Shown here one piece after another: positions 29,936-38,706 of a DNA stretch of 64,000 bases. The stretch lies in NCBI RefSeq assembly GCF_900112495.1, contig NZ_FOMA01000004.1, positions 248,001 through 312,000 on the forward strand, written 5' to 3'. The stretch comes from Bacillus sp. OV322. GTDB taxonomy: Bacteria; Bacillota; Bacilli; Bacillales; DSM-1321. The notes beneath the pieces were generated by a model. The model was not told where the DNA came from. It saw only the letters and a list, made by a program, of their open reading frames with translations, and ran no database searches. How positions within the stretch are numbered: position 1 is the first letter of the stretch; each line of letters starts with the position of its first letter. The position numbers and the translations under genes are program-made.

Positions 29936-30607
29936 TTAAACTTGGATTGATTTATTGGAGGATAAGCCTTTATTCACTCTTTGATGAAGATAGTAATAAA
30001 CAACCATGTCAGCCAGAAATCCCATATTCACAAGTGTGAGGAACCCTAAATAGATACTGTCCTTAATTTCGGATACATTAAAAACCGTAAATATACATAT
30101 GAAAATCAGTAAACTGGCAGCGGCACTGAAAGGAACGACTTTTCTCTTCAGATAATGGATTTTCCTGTATAGTCCAATTACTCCCATGAAAATTCCGGCT
30201 ATCATGAGGACCTGCCGAAGAGAAGTTAAATCAAACCCGCTTTCATGATAGGAGTAAACCGGAAGGGGCAGGCAGAGCAACAGCCCTGAAATGATCAGCA
30301 GCGAATCAATCCATTTCCGGTGCTGCCCCAGGGATATTGCGAACCACGCTAACGCTACATTTAAGTATGAAAGGCTGATTAATAATAACCCCGCAGCCAT
30401 ACTGCCCACAAACCAGTAAGTTTCAGCAGGAAAGGTACTATCCTTTCCTACAAACTTCAAAAATAAAATGAAATAAATTAAAACCGCAGTTAGTTTTAAA
30501 CTCCAATATAGTTTCATTCTTTTGGTGAATGTATCCCTGAAAAACAGTCCGCTTTTAGAATCAAAGTCGTATTTCTTATACAAAAAGTCAAAGATGGTTC
30601 GCTGCAT
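29936..30607 (-). CDS. polytopic membrane protein, unknown function
   Basis: 223 residues with about six membrane segments (for example LTAVLIYFILFLKFV, FVGSMAAGLLLISLSYL, SLLIISGLLLCLPLPVY, VLMIAGIFMGVIGLY and AASLLIFICIFTVF) after a soluble N-terminus MQRTIFDFLYKKYDFDSKSG. GGAGAG precedes the ATG. It overlaps the end of the A-T gene by 20 bp, so it belongs to the operon. Immunity, transport or membrane-associated tailoring are all possible; no motif decides. Confidence 0.8.
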   Translation of the reverse strand: MQRTIFDFLYKKYDFDSKSGLFFRDTFTKRMKLYWSLKLTAVLIYFILFLKFVGKDSTFPAETYWFVGSMAAGLLLISLSYLNVALAWFAISLGQHRKWIDSLLIISGLLLCLPLPVYSYHESGFDLTSLRQVLMIAGIFMGVIGLYRKIHYLKRKVVPFSAAASLLIFICIFTVFNVSEIKDSIYLGFLTLVNMGFLADMVVYYYLHQRVNKGLSSNKSIQV

Positions 30608-32195
30608 ATTTTTTCTCTCCTAATACATTCAAAATTTCATGGACTGAAGGGTTTTGAATAATATCGAAAAAGCTTAGATCTGCATTGAATGTTTCATTGA
30701 TATCCCTGGAAATTTCCCACACCGTCACGGAATCAAGCCCGAATTCAAATAAATTCGAATGAACCTCAAGCTGGCTGGAGTCCAGATATTTACTGATGAC
30801 GTTTGTGAGCTTTACACTCTTTGGTACAAAGTGTTCCTCATACAATGCCCTGGTGTCCATCTTGCCGTTAGCCGTCAGTGCCAAGGTTTCCACCTCGACA
30901 ATTTTCGAAGGAATCATATACATAGGGAGATGTTTTTTAAGGTCATCCGCTAATTTTTCATAGCTCGATGTAATGGCAAGATACACCTTTTTATCTTTAA
31001 CAAAAGCATGGCAATTTTCAACGCCCAGGAATTTCACGGTATACTCAAGCTCCTGCAGATCAATCCGATATCCATTAATTTTTACTTGAGTATCCCTTCT
31101 TCCTATATATTCAAGTTTTCCAGTGCGGTCTAATCGAACCAGGTCACCTGTCCTGTAGACATCCATGCCATTCCATTTCACAAAGCTTTCTTCCGTTTTT
31201 TCAGGATTGTTGATATACCCAAGTGCCAGCCCCAAACCGCTGACATACAATTCACCTTCATTACTGCACTCTCCCTGCTCGTTGACAACATACGTGCATG
31301 TCCCATGGATAGGGGTGCCGATCCTGATTTCATCAGCGTCACCCTCCATGACATCAAGGGTGGTGAATACCGTATTTTCTGTTGGTCCATACCCATTGAT
31401 TACTTTCGTATACTGCAATGCCTTTTTCACATGAGAAAGACTGAGCTGCTCACCGCCCACGATTACGTGACTTAGTTTTTTAAACATCCCCGGCTTTTTA
31501 TCCACCCAGAAATTGAACAGCGAACAAGTAATCCACATCATATCAATACCTTGATTGATCCTATGCTCAACTGTATAGACATTTAATACTTCCGTTTTCG
31601 TCAGTAGAGCAAGTGTCATCCCGCTGAGCAGGCCTCCCCAGATTTCAATGATGGAGGCATCAAACTCCAGCTGGCTGATATGTGATATCGTCTTTCCGGG
31701 GCTCAGTCCCAATCTCTTTTCCCCAAGCAGCCTGATGACGGCACGGTCAGGGATTCCTACCGCTTTAGGAAGTGAGGTTGTACCCGAGGTAAAAATTACA
31801 TAGCTCAGGTGTTCAGATGAACGGTGGACGGGTTTTTCAGGCTGTTCACCGGAAGCAGGCAATACATATAGTGACTCATCTATTGTAAAATCCACCGACA
31901 GGATTTCCCTCATCAGCTGTTTCCTTGTATCTGGATAGTCTTTATTAATGACCGTGTAAGCTCCTCCGGCTCTCCATATCGCAATCATGGCTGCAATCGC
32001 TTCGATGCTGCGATCCATTTCAATGGCAACTATATCGTGTTCTTGCACGCCCCATTCCTTCAATACCCGCAAATATCCATTGGATAGTTTGTTCAATTGC
32101 CCATAGGTTATGGTTCGATGGCTCTCCGCTATCGCCACAGAGTCCTGGTATTCTGATATATTCCAATCCAATATTTCCAGTAAATTTCCCACCAA
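30588..32195 (-). CDS. stand-alone NRPS adenylation-thiolation protein (A-T) 2
   Basis: 535 residues. Adenylation domain 10-450: A3 YVIFTSGTTSLPKAV (the usual TGxPKG glycine is Ser), A4 FDASIIEIWGG with D179 for the amino group, A5 NGYGPTENTVF, A7 YRTGDLV, A10 lysine K445 (TANGKMD). Carrier domain around 460-530 with FEFGLDS (S489). By hand alignment to PheA the pocket reads roughly D-A-I-S-I-G-G-V-F, which I cannot assign to an amino acid. No condensation domain on the same chain. TTG start after GGGGG; GTG three bases later is an alternative. Confidence 0.9.
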   Translation of the reverse strand: MVGNLLEILDWNISEYQDSVAIAESHRTITYGQLNKLSNGYLRVLKEWGVQEHDIVAIEMDRSIEAIAAMIAIWRAGGAYTVINKDYPDTRKQLMREILSVDFTIDESLYVLPASGEQPEKPVHRSSEHLSYVIFTSGTTSLPKAVGIPDRAVIRLLGEKRLGLSPGKTISHISQLEFDASIIEIWGGLLSGMTLALLTKTEVLNVYTVEHRINQGIDMMWITCSLFNFWVDKKPGMFKKLSHVIVGGEQLSLSHVKKALQYTKVINGYGPTENTVFTTLDVMEGDADEIRIGTPIHGTCTYVVNEQGECSNEGELYVSGLGLALGYINNPEKTEESFVKWNGMDVYRTGDLVRLDRTGKLEYIGRRDTQVKINGYRIDLQELEYTVKFLGVENCHAFVKDKKVYLAITSSYEKLADDLKKHLPMYMIPSKIVEVETLALTANGKMDTRALYEEHFVPKSVKLTNVISKYLDSSQLEVHSNLFEFGLDSVTVWEISRDINETFNADLSFFDIIQNPSVHEILNVLGEKKYAANHL

Positions 32196-32208
32196 TTACA
32201 GCCCCCTG

Positions 32209-32940
32209 TTATTGTGATAACTTTTCTGGCTTAACAGCCGTTATGACGTCTATAACATCCTGCATTACTTCTTCCTCGTGGTCATAAAGAAAAAAGTGAC
32301 CGGAAGGATAAAAATATTTTTTCACAATCCCTCTTGTTAAATCTGCCCAATGGTCCAATGAGGAAACAGACAAGTCTGCCTCTCCCTGGAATATCGAAAT
32401 CTCAATAGATTCATCAAACACATGATAATGAAAACAATTGTTCAGATTGTATCTGTTTACTGACAAAATATCATTGCGCAGAGCAGGAAGGAACAGGTCC
32501 CTCATTTCCTTGGACGAAAACTGATCCTTCTTTATCAGGCCATATAATTCACATCTTTTAAGCAATGAATCATCATCTGTATACTCTTCATCCTGTATCT
32601 TGATTTTATGAGGAGGGGTCGCTGCCATAAATAGCAGCTTCCTCACGGTATAGCCAGCGGTTATCAGCATTTGGGCCACCTCATATACGAGTAAGCTCCC
32701 CATGCTGTAGCCGAGTAACATAATCGTTTCATCCTTATCCAGGACCTTGACAAGGCCCTGAAATAAATCCTTGGCGTTCTCTTGAATAGAATCATAGGCA
32801 TCTTCAGAAAATCTCTTGCCATGACCTGCATAAATCAGTGAAATGACGTCCATATCTTTCTGTTTCTTGCGGACAGCCTGTTTTAAATGGGTAAAGACAT
32901 TCACATGGGCGCCTGCATATGGGAAGCAAAGAAGCTTCAT
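32209..32940 (-). CDS. type II thioesterase
   Basis: 243-residue alpha/beta hydrolase that normally clears misprimed or stalled carrier domains. N-terminal LLCFPYAGAHVN, nucleophile GYSMGS (Ser about 79), acid in FQGEADLSVS and histidine in SGHFFLYDHE. It is the only thioesterase seen in the cluster. It overlaps the upstream ketosynthase-like gene by 4 bp (ATGA). Could also perform final release, since no chain-terminating TE domain is present (inference). Confidence 0.92.
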   Translation of the reverse strand: MKLLCFPYAGAHVNVFTHLKQAVRKKQKDMDVISLIYAGHGKRFSEDAYDSIQENAKDLFQGLVKVLDKDETIMLLGYSMGSLLVYEVAQMLITAGYTVRKLLFMAATPPHKIKIQDEEYTDDDSLLKRCELYGLIKKDQFSSKEMRDLFLPALRNDILSVNRYNLNNCFHYHVFDESIEISIFQGEADLSVSSLDHWADLTRGIVKKYFYPSGHFFLYDHEEEVMQDVIDVITAVKPEKLSQ

Positions 32941-34184
32941 ATCTCTTCTCTCCTATCTGTTACTGCTGAATGATCTTTAAATTTCATTAAAAGATTATAG
33001 CTATTTCCATGCATGGAATAAAACAGGGACGATATAGCATCATACTTTCCCGCATCCCTTGTCCAGATTTCTTCATCCGCTGCGGTGATTAACTTGTTAG
33101 GTTCATGGATTTGACTGCCTTGCAGGGAAATTCCCCGCTTCTTAGAATCCAGCAATCTGCACAAGCCCATAAAGCCGTAATAGCCGATAACATAGCCTAT
33201 CTTTTCCTTCAAGTATCCCCCTTTAACATGAGGAAATTTTTTCTTGATGTTCCTCAGGCATGAAAACTCTGCAGAATCATCTATTTCATTTCCCCTGCCG
33301 TATAACTCAAGAAAAACCTCCGATTGCTCATTCAGTCCTGCACGTTCAAACGACCTCAATACGATGTTCTTTACTGCCTGGCGATTCATGATGGCATTGC
33401 CCATAGGCCCGAATGAAATATCAGTGATTTCCCCTAATATCCGGTCCCCATCTTGAAGGGCTTGCTGCCTTTCCTTAATGAGAAAGGCAGCCCCCCCTTC
33501 TGAAAAGAAATGGCCGGATGCATCTTGTTCGAAAGGCCCTATGAAGCGTTCCTTCCCCCTTCCGAAATGAGAGAGCTCATAAGGAACGGGAAAGGTAATG
33601 GCGCTTGACCCGCCAGTAATGGCACAGTCTATATCTCCGCTTTTTATCTTCAAATAAGCATGATGCATGGCTCCGATTCCAGATGTGGATGCTTCACTGA
33701 CAGATTGAAGCGCATAGGAATGATTCACTTTGAGCAGCTTGAGATATCCCAGCGGATCTGCCAAATCAAAAGAGTCCTGGAGCTCCGCTGCGTGAATATT
33801 CATCAAGGTACTCTTGGCATGAGAGTCTGTGTTTGCCGTACCGACAGTCAATAGCAGCTGGCTCTTCGGATGAAACTCATTCCGGTCCAGCAGCCTCTGA
33901 AAAAGGGAAAGTGTAATTTTTTCACTGGAAAGCAGCAGTTGCTTTTTACCATCCGGAATATGATCAAGCATGAACACTTCATCAATGGATGGATAAAATA
34001 CACCATCAAATGAATGACCATACTCTTCAAATTTTTGATGATGAATTCTCTCCATTTCATCCATGCGTTTTTTCAGTATCTTATCTTTATCCTCTATCCA
34101 TTGTTCAATATCGTGATTTGAGGATTCCCCCTTATTAGGGAAATCGTACACATAATCTACAATGACGACCCTCCTATTATCCAT
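32937..34184 (-). CDS. discrete ketosynthase-fold protein with degenerate active site
   Basis: 415 residues with thiolase-superfamily architecture similar to beta-ketoacyl synthases. The three catalytic positions are all changed. The Cys motif (DTACSSS) reads SVSEASTSG, with Ser166 at the cysteine. The EAHGTGT histidine is Tyr295 (LELYGRGNE). The NIGH histidine is Tyr331 (KEKIGYVIG). The protein is otherwise full length and undamaged, so the changes look selected. Possible roles: chain-length-factor-like partner of another KS, structural scaffold, or a serine-dependent acyl transfer / condensation enzyme. Overlaps PKS-2 by 8 bp. Confidence 0.82.
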   Translation of the reverse strand: MDNRRVVIVDYVYDFPNKGESSNHDIEQWIEDKDKILKKRMDEMERIHHQKFEEYGHSFDGVFYPSIDEVFMLDHIPDGKKQLLLSSEKITLSLFQRLLDRNEFHPKSQLLLTVGTANTDSHAKSTLMNIHAAELQDSFDLADPLGYLKLLKVNHSYALQSVSEASTSGIGAMHHAYLKIKSGDIDCAITGGSSAITFPVPYELSHFGRGKERFIGPFEQDASGHFFSEGGAAFLIKERQQALQDGDRILGEITDISFGPMGNAIMNRQAVKNIVLRSFERAGLNEQSEVFLELYGRGNEIDDSAEFSCLRNIKKKFPHVKGGYLKEKIGYVIGYYGFMGLCRLLDSKKRGISLQGSQIHEPNKLITAADEEIWTRDAGKYDAISSLFYSMHGNSYNLLMKFKDHSAVTDRREEI

Positions 34185-37100
34185 TGCTCTCCTCCTGGAG
34201 CTCGGAGATATAATCGCTCAATTGAGTAATGGTTGAATAAACGAAGATATCTGCGACTTCAATATCCACGTCAAAATGGTCAGCAATCGGACTGTAAATA
34301 GCAAAAGCCTTGAGTGAATCTCCGCCTAATTCCGTGAAACTTTTGTTCACATCAATCACATCACAGCCGAGGATGGTAGCAAACGTAACGGTCACGAATT
34401 TCTCAATTTCATTCTGCTCACCCGCTCCGATAATTTCCAATTCCTCGTAGTTTTTAACCTGTACATTCTGCATTCCTTCAGAATGGCTACCTTCTCCACC
34501 GGAACTATCTCCCAGATATTCCTGAGGCAAATTTATATAAGCCCCGAGGTATTCCTCGGCTTTTCCGGCATTAAACTCCCCGACAATCATTTTCGGCTTG
34601 GCTTTTTCAAGAGAGAGTCTGATATATTCACGGCCCACAGCAGAGGAAATCGGCTTCATCAATAAATGTTCACTGGCAGCCGACAAATCACCAAAGTTCA
34701 AAGCCATTCCGGTTTCATTCCACCCAGGCCACTGCACCGCCGTACTCACAGCATCATTAAAGGCACTACCTTCCAGGAATGCATTCGCAAATGTGTAGGA
34801 AAACTGTCCGGCCGATCCAGCTATTGTCGTCATGGTAGAACTGGATACGAAGAAAGATAAGTTCTGATCAGCCAAATGCTTCTTCAGAAGTGTCATGCCT
34901 GTTATTTTTGGCGATAACACTTTCAAGAAGTCTTCCCTCGATTTTTGGAATAACATGCCATCTTCCGGAACACCAGCCAAGTGGACGACTCCTTTGATTG
35001 CTGCGGCTTCTGCAATTTCAGCTATCGCCCGCTTTACATCTTCTTCACATGTAATGTCACACTTATAAAAATGAAGGTTCGTTCCCTTCCTGTATATTTC
35101 CTGAATTTTTTTAAGCTTTTTCTCTTCTAATTCCGTCAAAAACTCTTTATCTGTCAGTGCGGCAAGCATGTCTGTACGTCCAAGGATGGCGATATGAACA
35201 TCACGGCTGATGTTTAAGATTTCATCAATATATTCAAGTCCGATTCCCCCAAAGCCGCCTGTCACGATAACACCGTCGCCCTCATTCAGACGAATGCTCC
35301 TGTCTTCTAATTCCTTCAATTCAAGAAGGGATTCTTCATATATGACTGAGCCATCCACATAGATTTTTTTGCCATCGAATTCATCTGAAGATCCAAGGGA
35401 GAGCACATCTTTAAGCTTCATGTTTTTCATATGGATCATTTGAGTTGAAAATCCGGTGTTCTCCATTTCCAGGATTCTTCCTGAACTTAATAGAGAATAG
35501 CTTAGCGGGCTGATGGAACCTTTTCCCGGCGATAACGTAAAGGCATTATCCGCAGCCAATAGTACCTTCCCGTTTTTCTTCACCCACTTATTCACATTTT
35601 TAGAAAACTCAAAGTATCGGATCATTTCTTCCTCGATATCATCAAATTCAGAACTTGCTGTTGAAATCCACGGGGCATAGATGACATAGTTATATTTTTC
35701 CTTAATTTCTTGATCCTTCAGCTGTTTATAATCCATAAAATCCGCCTGGATTTCTTCATGTACCGGTATATCCTGATTTGATATCAGCAATATCCTTTGG
35801 TCTTTCCAATTTTCCGGTTTGAATTCCGGAAGGACAGCTGCTGATTTTTCCCACTCGACCGTATGCAGGGAAGGCTTGAAGTAAGCATTCGCGAATGATT
35901 TCATATTGTATTTTTCGACATAAGCGACTAGCTCGCCTCGGCCGTTAAAGATGGAGACGTTTGCTGAAATCACATCGTGGTCTTCGCTCGTCTCATATAA
36001 AAACTCGGTTTTTGAATACATCGTCTGTGTAAATTTATTACCGGTAAAAGTAAAAGCGCCATATGAAAGCGGAAGATAGTTTTTATCAAAAGACCGGACA
36101 CGTTCAGATCCTTCTATTGCCAATATGCCTGCCCTTTCATAAACCATTGCGCCTAATATGCCATCAAGGATTGATGGATGAAGATAAAACTCATTCAAAT
36201 CATTAAGGTAGTCTTCTTTTAATGTGAGAGCCATATGAAGTTCATTTTTTGACTTGATCGCGAGACGGAATTCCTGATCTCTGAAATCCCATCGGCCTTT
36301 AAAGAAGAGATTTTCTTCTGACTGCAGCTGAGCCGGTTCCAGATATTGTTCAAAATGAGTGCTTACGTCAATTGAATTATTCAGCATGTTTTCCGCCGTC
36401 TTCAGGCTAAACGAAGCATGTGTGACATAGCGGTCCATTTGATCGTTTTCATAAGAAAATACTTCAACATTAACGGCTTTCTGAGATACCTTGTTTACAT
36501 GTATGAAAAATGTCCTGTTGCTCTCTTCCAGCTGAATCAGGTTTTTAAATAATAATTTTTCAATGGTGAAGGAGGAATTATCCAAGTAAAGTGTAGCAAG
36601 TTCAGCCGCAAGCTCTGTATAGGTAGTTCCCGAAAAGGTCCGTTTTCCTCCAATGCGGTGATCATCCACAAACCAGTCTTTTGGTGATAAGCTTACCGCG
36701 TACACATCGGATTTGTTTGTTTTTAGCGTCTGCCGCTTAATCAGCCTGAGATTGACAGGCAAACTTGCACCCTCATTTTGATAAATATTGTGCTTTCTGA
36801 CATTTGCCCAAAACACTTCTTTTTTGAACTCATAAGTCGGCAGAGTGACCGTTGAAGCATGACTGTATGGTGTGGATTCAAGGGCTGAATCGTATCCATC
36901 GATATATAATTTAATCAGTTCAGGCAGTGTGAATTTCTCGCTTTCCATTTTCAGGCGCTGTTCCATGATATTCTTCAAGTCCGCTGTTAAAATGGATGGT
37001 TTTGAAAGGAAGATATCAAAGTGAACCGTGTCATTTTCAATCACATCAATGGACTGGCTCACTTTATCCAGGAATTCTTCCATCGTATCCGCATAAAAAC

Positions 37101-38688
37101 CGATGCGTTCTTTAAAGTGGTTCCGCTTATGAATAAGGGTATAGGAAATATCCCTTAACCGGTTCTTCTGGATATACTTAGCATTCTTCACGTATTTTTT
37201 TAAGATTTCGGCAAGCTGTTCAGCAGATTGAGCAGAAAATACAAATGGATAAGATACATGATCTGAGTCCTCGGTATATTCTTTTTCGTATTCCTCCAGA
37301 ATCATATGCGCGTTTGTTCCGCTGAATCCAAATGAACTGATTCCTCCGCGGCGCGGATACTTTCCTCTTTCCCATTTTTGCAGCTTTGTAGGGACATAAA
37401 ATGGGCTATCCACGAACCTGATATATTCATTCGGAGATTCAAAAGATTCTATCGGGAAAATCTCCTTGTTCTGCAGGGCAAGGGACATTTTAATCAGTCC
37501 GCCTACCCCAGAAGCACCCACTGTATGCCCGATGTTTTCCTTAAGGCTTGTTATAGCGCAAAATCCCTTTTTATCGACATATTTCCTATAAGCGTCCGTA
37601 AGTCCCCTGAATTCAATGGGATCTCCTAATTTCGTTCCCGTTCCGTGCGCCTCGATATATTCAACTGTTTCTGGAGAGATTTGGCTTCTTTCATATACAT
37701 CCAGAATCAGGTCTTTTTGGGCATGGGGATTGGGCGCTGTTAAACCATTCGATTTCCCATCGCTGTTGATCATGCTGCCGCGAATGACCGAGTAAATATT
37801 GTCATTGTCTGCAATGGCATCTTTCAGGCGCTTAAGGATGACAATCCCGACACCCTCGCCGAAAATCGTCCCTTGGGATTGGGCATCAAAAACTTTCAAA
37901 AGAGAACGCGGCGTTTCTACATCGCCATACTGATCGATGACGCCTCCCTGTCTTGGAAACAGTCCTAAGGCAATGCCCCCTACGATGGCTGTATCAATTT
38001 CCTTATCACGCAGTGTCTTCACAGCCAGATGCGCTGAAACCAGAGAAGAGGAGCAGGCCGTGTCAATGACAAAAGAGCCTCCGGATAGGTTAAAGATGTA
38101 GTTTAAACGGCTGGCAAGGATCCCTTCCCAGGTGCCTGAGTTCACATAGTTTGAATCTTCTTCGATTTCTGTGCGGTAATTTGCCGTAATCGATTTATCT
38201 TTCCCAATATAGACAGCCGTCCTGCTGTCCTTAATGTGATCTAATTTTATTCCAGCGTCTTCGAGAGCCAAATAAGAATGCTTCATGACCAGTCGGTGCG
38301 TGGGATCAATATATTTAGCTTCTTCACTTGAAATGCCGAAAAACTCTGGATCAAATGTATCTATATCATCAAGGTAGGCACCTTTTTCATTACAAAGGCG
38401 ATCTAAAAATTCCTTGGGTGTGACATTCAAATGGCTGGCACCTTTATAGAGATAATCATGGTCTTTCGGAATATACTGGATACGGCTTTTTGGAAACTCC
38501 TTAAATCCCCGTTTTCCATATTTGTTCATGTTGTAAAAATCAAGCGTATCTTTTACATCCGAGTATTCACAGGAGATGCCTACAATTGCAATGTCATCCG
38601 GGATAACCTCTTTTAATAGTTCTTTACCTGCAGCAGAATCCAAATTTCCTTTTTGAATCTGTTCGAATAGATATTCACTCACTTTCAT
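34177..38688 (-). CDS. trans-AT polyketide synthase 2 (KS-DH-KR-ACP)
   Basis: 1503 residues. Order: N-terminal docking-like helices (1-30); KS 33-470 with C212 (DTACSSS), H348 (EAHGTGT), H388 (NIGHTVGASG); post-KS linker to about 640 with no acyltransferase domain; DH-fold 650-930 with DHRIGGKRTFSG (H677) and HPSILDG (D842); KR about 960-1350 with TGGFGGIG, SSS 1282-1284, Y1298, N1302; carrier domain with LGGDS (S1458). A full set of residues for beta-keto reduction and dehydration, so it could give an alpha,beta-unsaturated unit. Extender loading must come in trans from the AT gene. Confidence 0.93.
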   Translation of the reverse strand: MKVSEYLFEQIQKGNLDSAAGKELLKEVIPDDIAIVGISCEYSDVKDTLDFYNMNKYGKRGFKEFPKSRIQYIPKDHDYLYKGASHLNVTPKEFLDRLCNEKGAYLDDIDTFDPEFFGISSEEAKYIDPTHRLVMKHSYLALEDAGIKLDHIKDSRTAVYIGKDKSITANYRTEIEEDSNYVNSGTWEGILASRLNYIFNLSGGSFVIDTACSSSLVSAHLAVKTLRDKEIDTAIVGGIALGLFPRQGGVIDQYGDVETPRSLLKVFDAQSQGTIFGEGVGIVILKRLKDAIADNDNIYSVIRGSMINSDGKSNGLTAPNPHAQKDLILDVYERSQISPETVEYIEAHGTGTKLGDPIEFRGLTDAYRKYVDKKGFCAITSLKENIGHTVGASGVGGLIKMSLALQNKEIFPIESFESPNEYIRFVDSPFYVPTKLQKWERGKYPRRGGISSFGFSGTNAHMILEEYEKEYTEDSDHVSYPFVFSAQSAEQLAEILKKYVKNAKYIQKNRLRDISYTLIHKRNHFKERIGFYADTMEEFLDKVSQSIDVIENDTVHFDIFLSKPSILTADLKNIMEQRLKMESEKFTLPELIKLYIDGYDSALESTPYSHASTVTLPTYEFKKEVFWANVRKHNIYQNEGASLPVNLRLIKRQTLKTNKSDVYAVSLSPKDWFVDDHRIGGKRTFSGTTYTELAAELATLYLDNSSFTIEKLLFKNLIQLEESNRTFFIHVNKVSQKAVNVEVFSYENDQMDRYVTHASFSLKTAENMLNNSIDVSTHFEQYLEPAQLQSEENLFFKGRWDFRDQEFRLAIKSKNELHMALTLKEDYLNDLNEFYLHPSILDGILGAMVYERAGILAIEGSERVRSFDKNYLPLSYGAFTFTGNKFTQTMYSKTEFLYETSEDHDVISANVSIFNGRGELVAYVEKYNMKSFANAYFKPSLHTVEWEKSAAVLPEFKPENWKDQRILLISNQDIPVHEEIQADFMDYKQLKDQEIKEKYNYVIYAPWISTASSEFDDIEEEMIRYFEFSKNVNKWVKKNGKVLLAADNAFTLSPGKGSISPLSYSLLSSGRILEMENTGFSTQMIHMKNMKLKDVLSLGSSDEFDGKKIYVDGSVIYEESLLELKELEDRSIRLNEGDGVIVTGGFGGIGLEYIDEILNISRDVHIAILGRTDMLAALTDKEFLTELEEKKLKKIQEIYRKGTNLHFYKCDITCEEDVKRAIAEIAEAAAIKGVVHLAGVPEDGMLFQKSREDFLKVLSPKITGMTLLKKHLADQNLSFFVSSSTMTTIAGSAGQFSYTFANAFLEGSAFNDAVSTAVQWPGWNETGMALNFGDLSAASEHLLMKPISSAVGREYIRLSLEKAKPKMIVGEFNAGKAEEYLGAYINLPQEYLGDSSGGEGSHSEGMQNVQVKNYEELEIIGAGEQNEIEKFVTVTFATILGCDVIDVNKSFTELGGDSLKAFAIYSPIADHFDVDIEVADIFVYSTITQLSDYISELQEESNG

Positions 38689-38706
38689 CGAATCGCCTCT
38701 TCCTTT

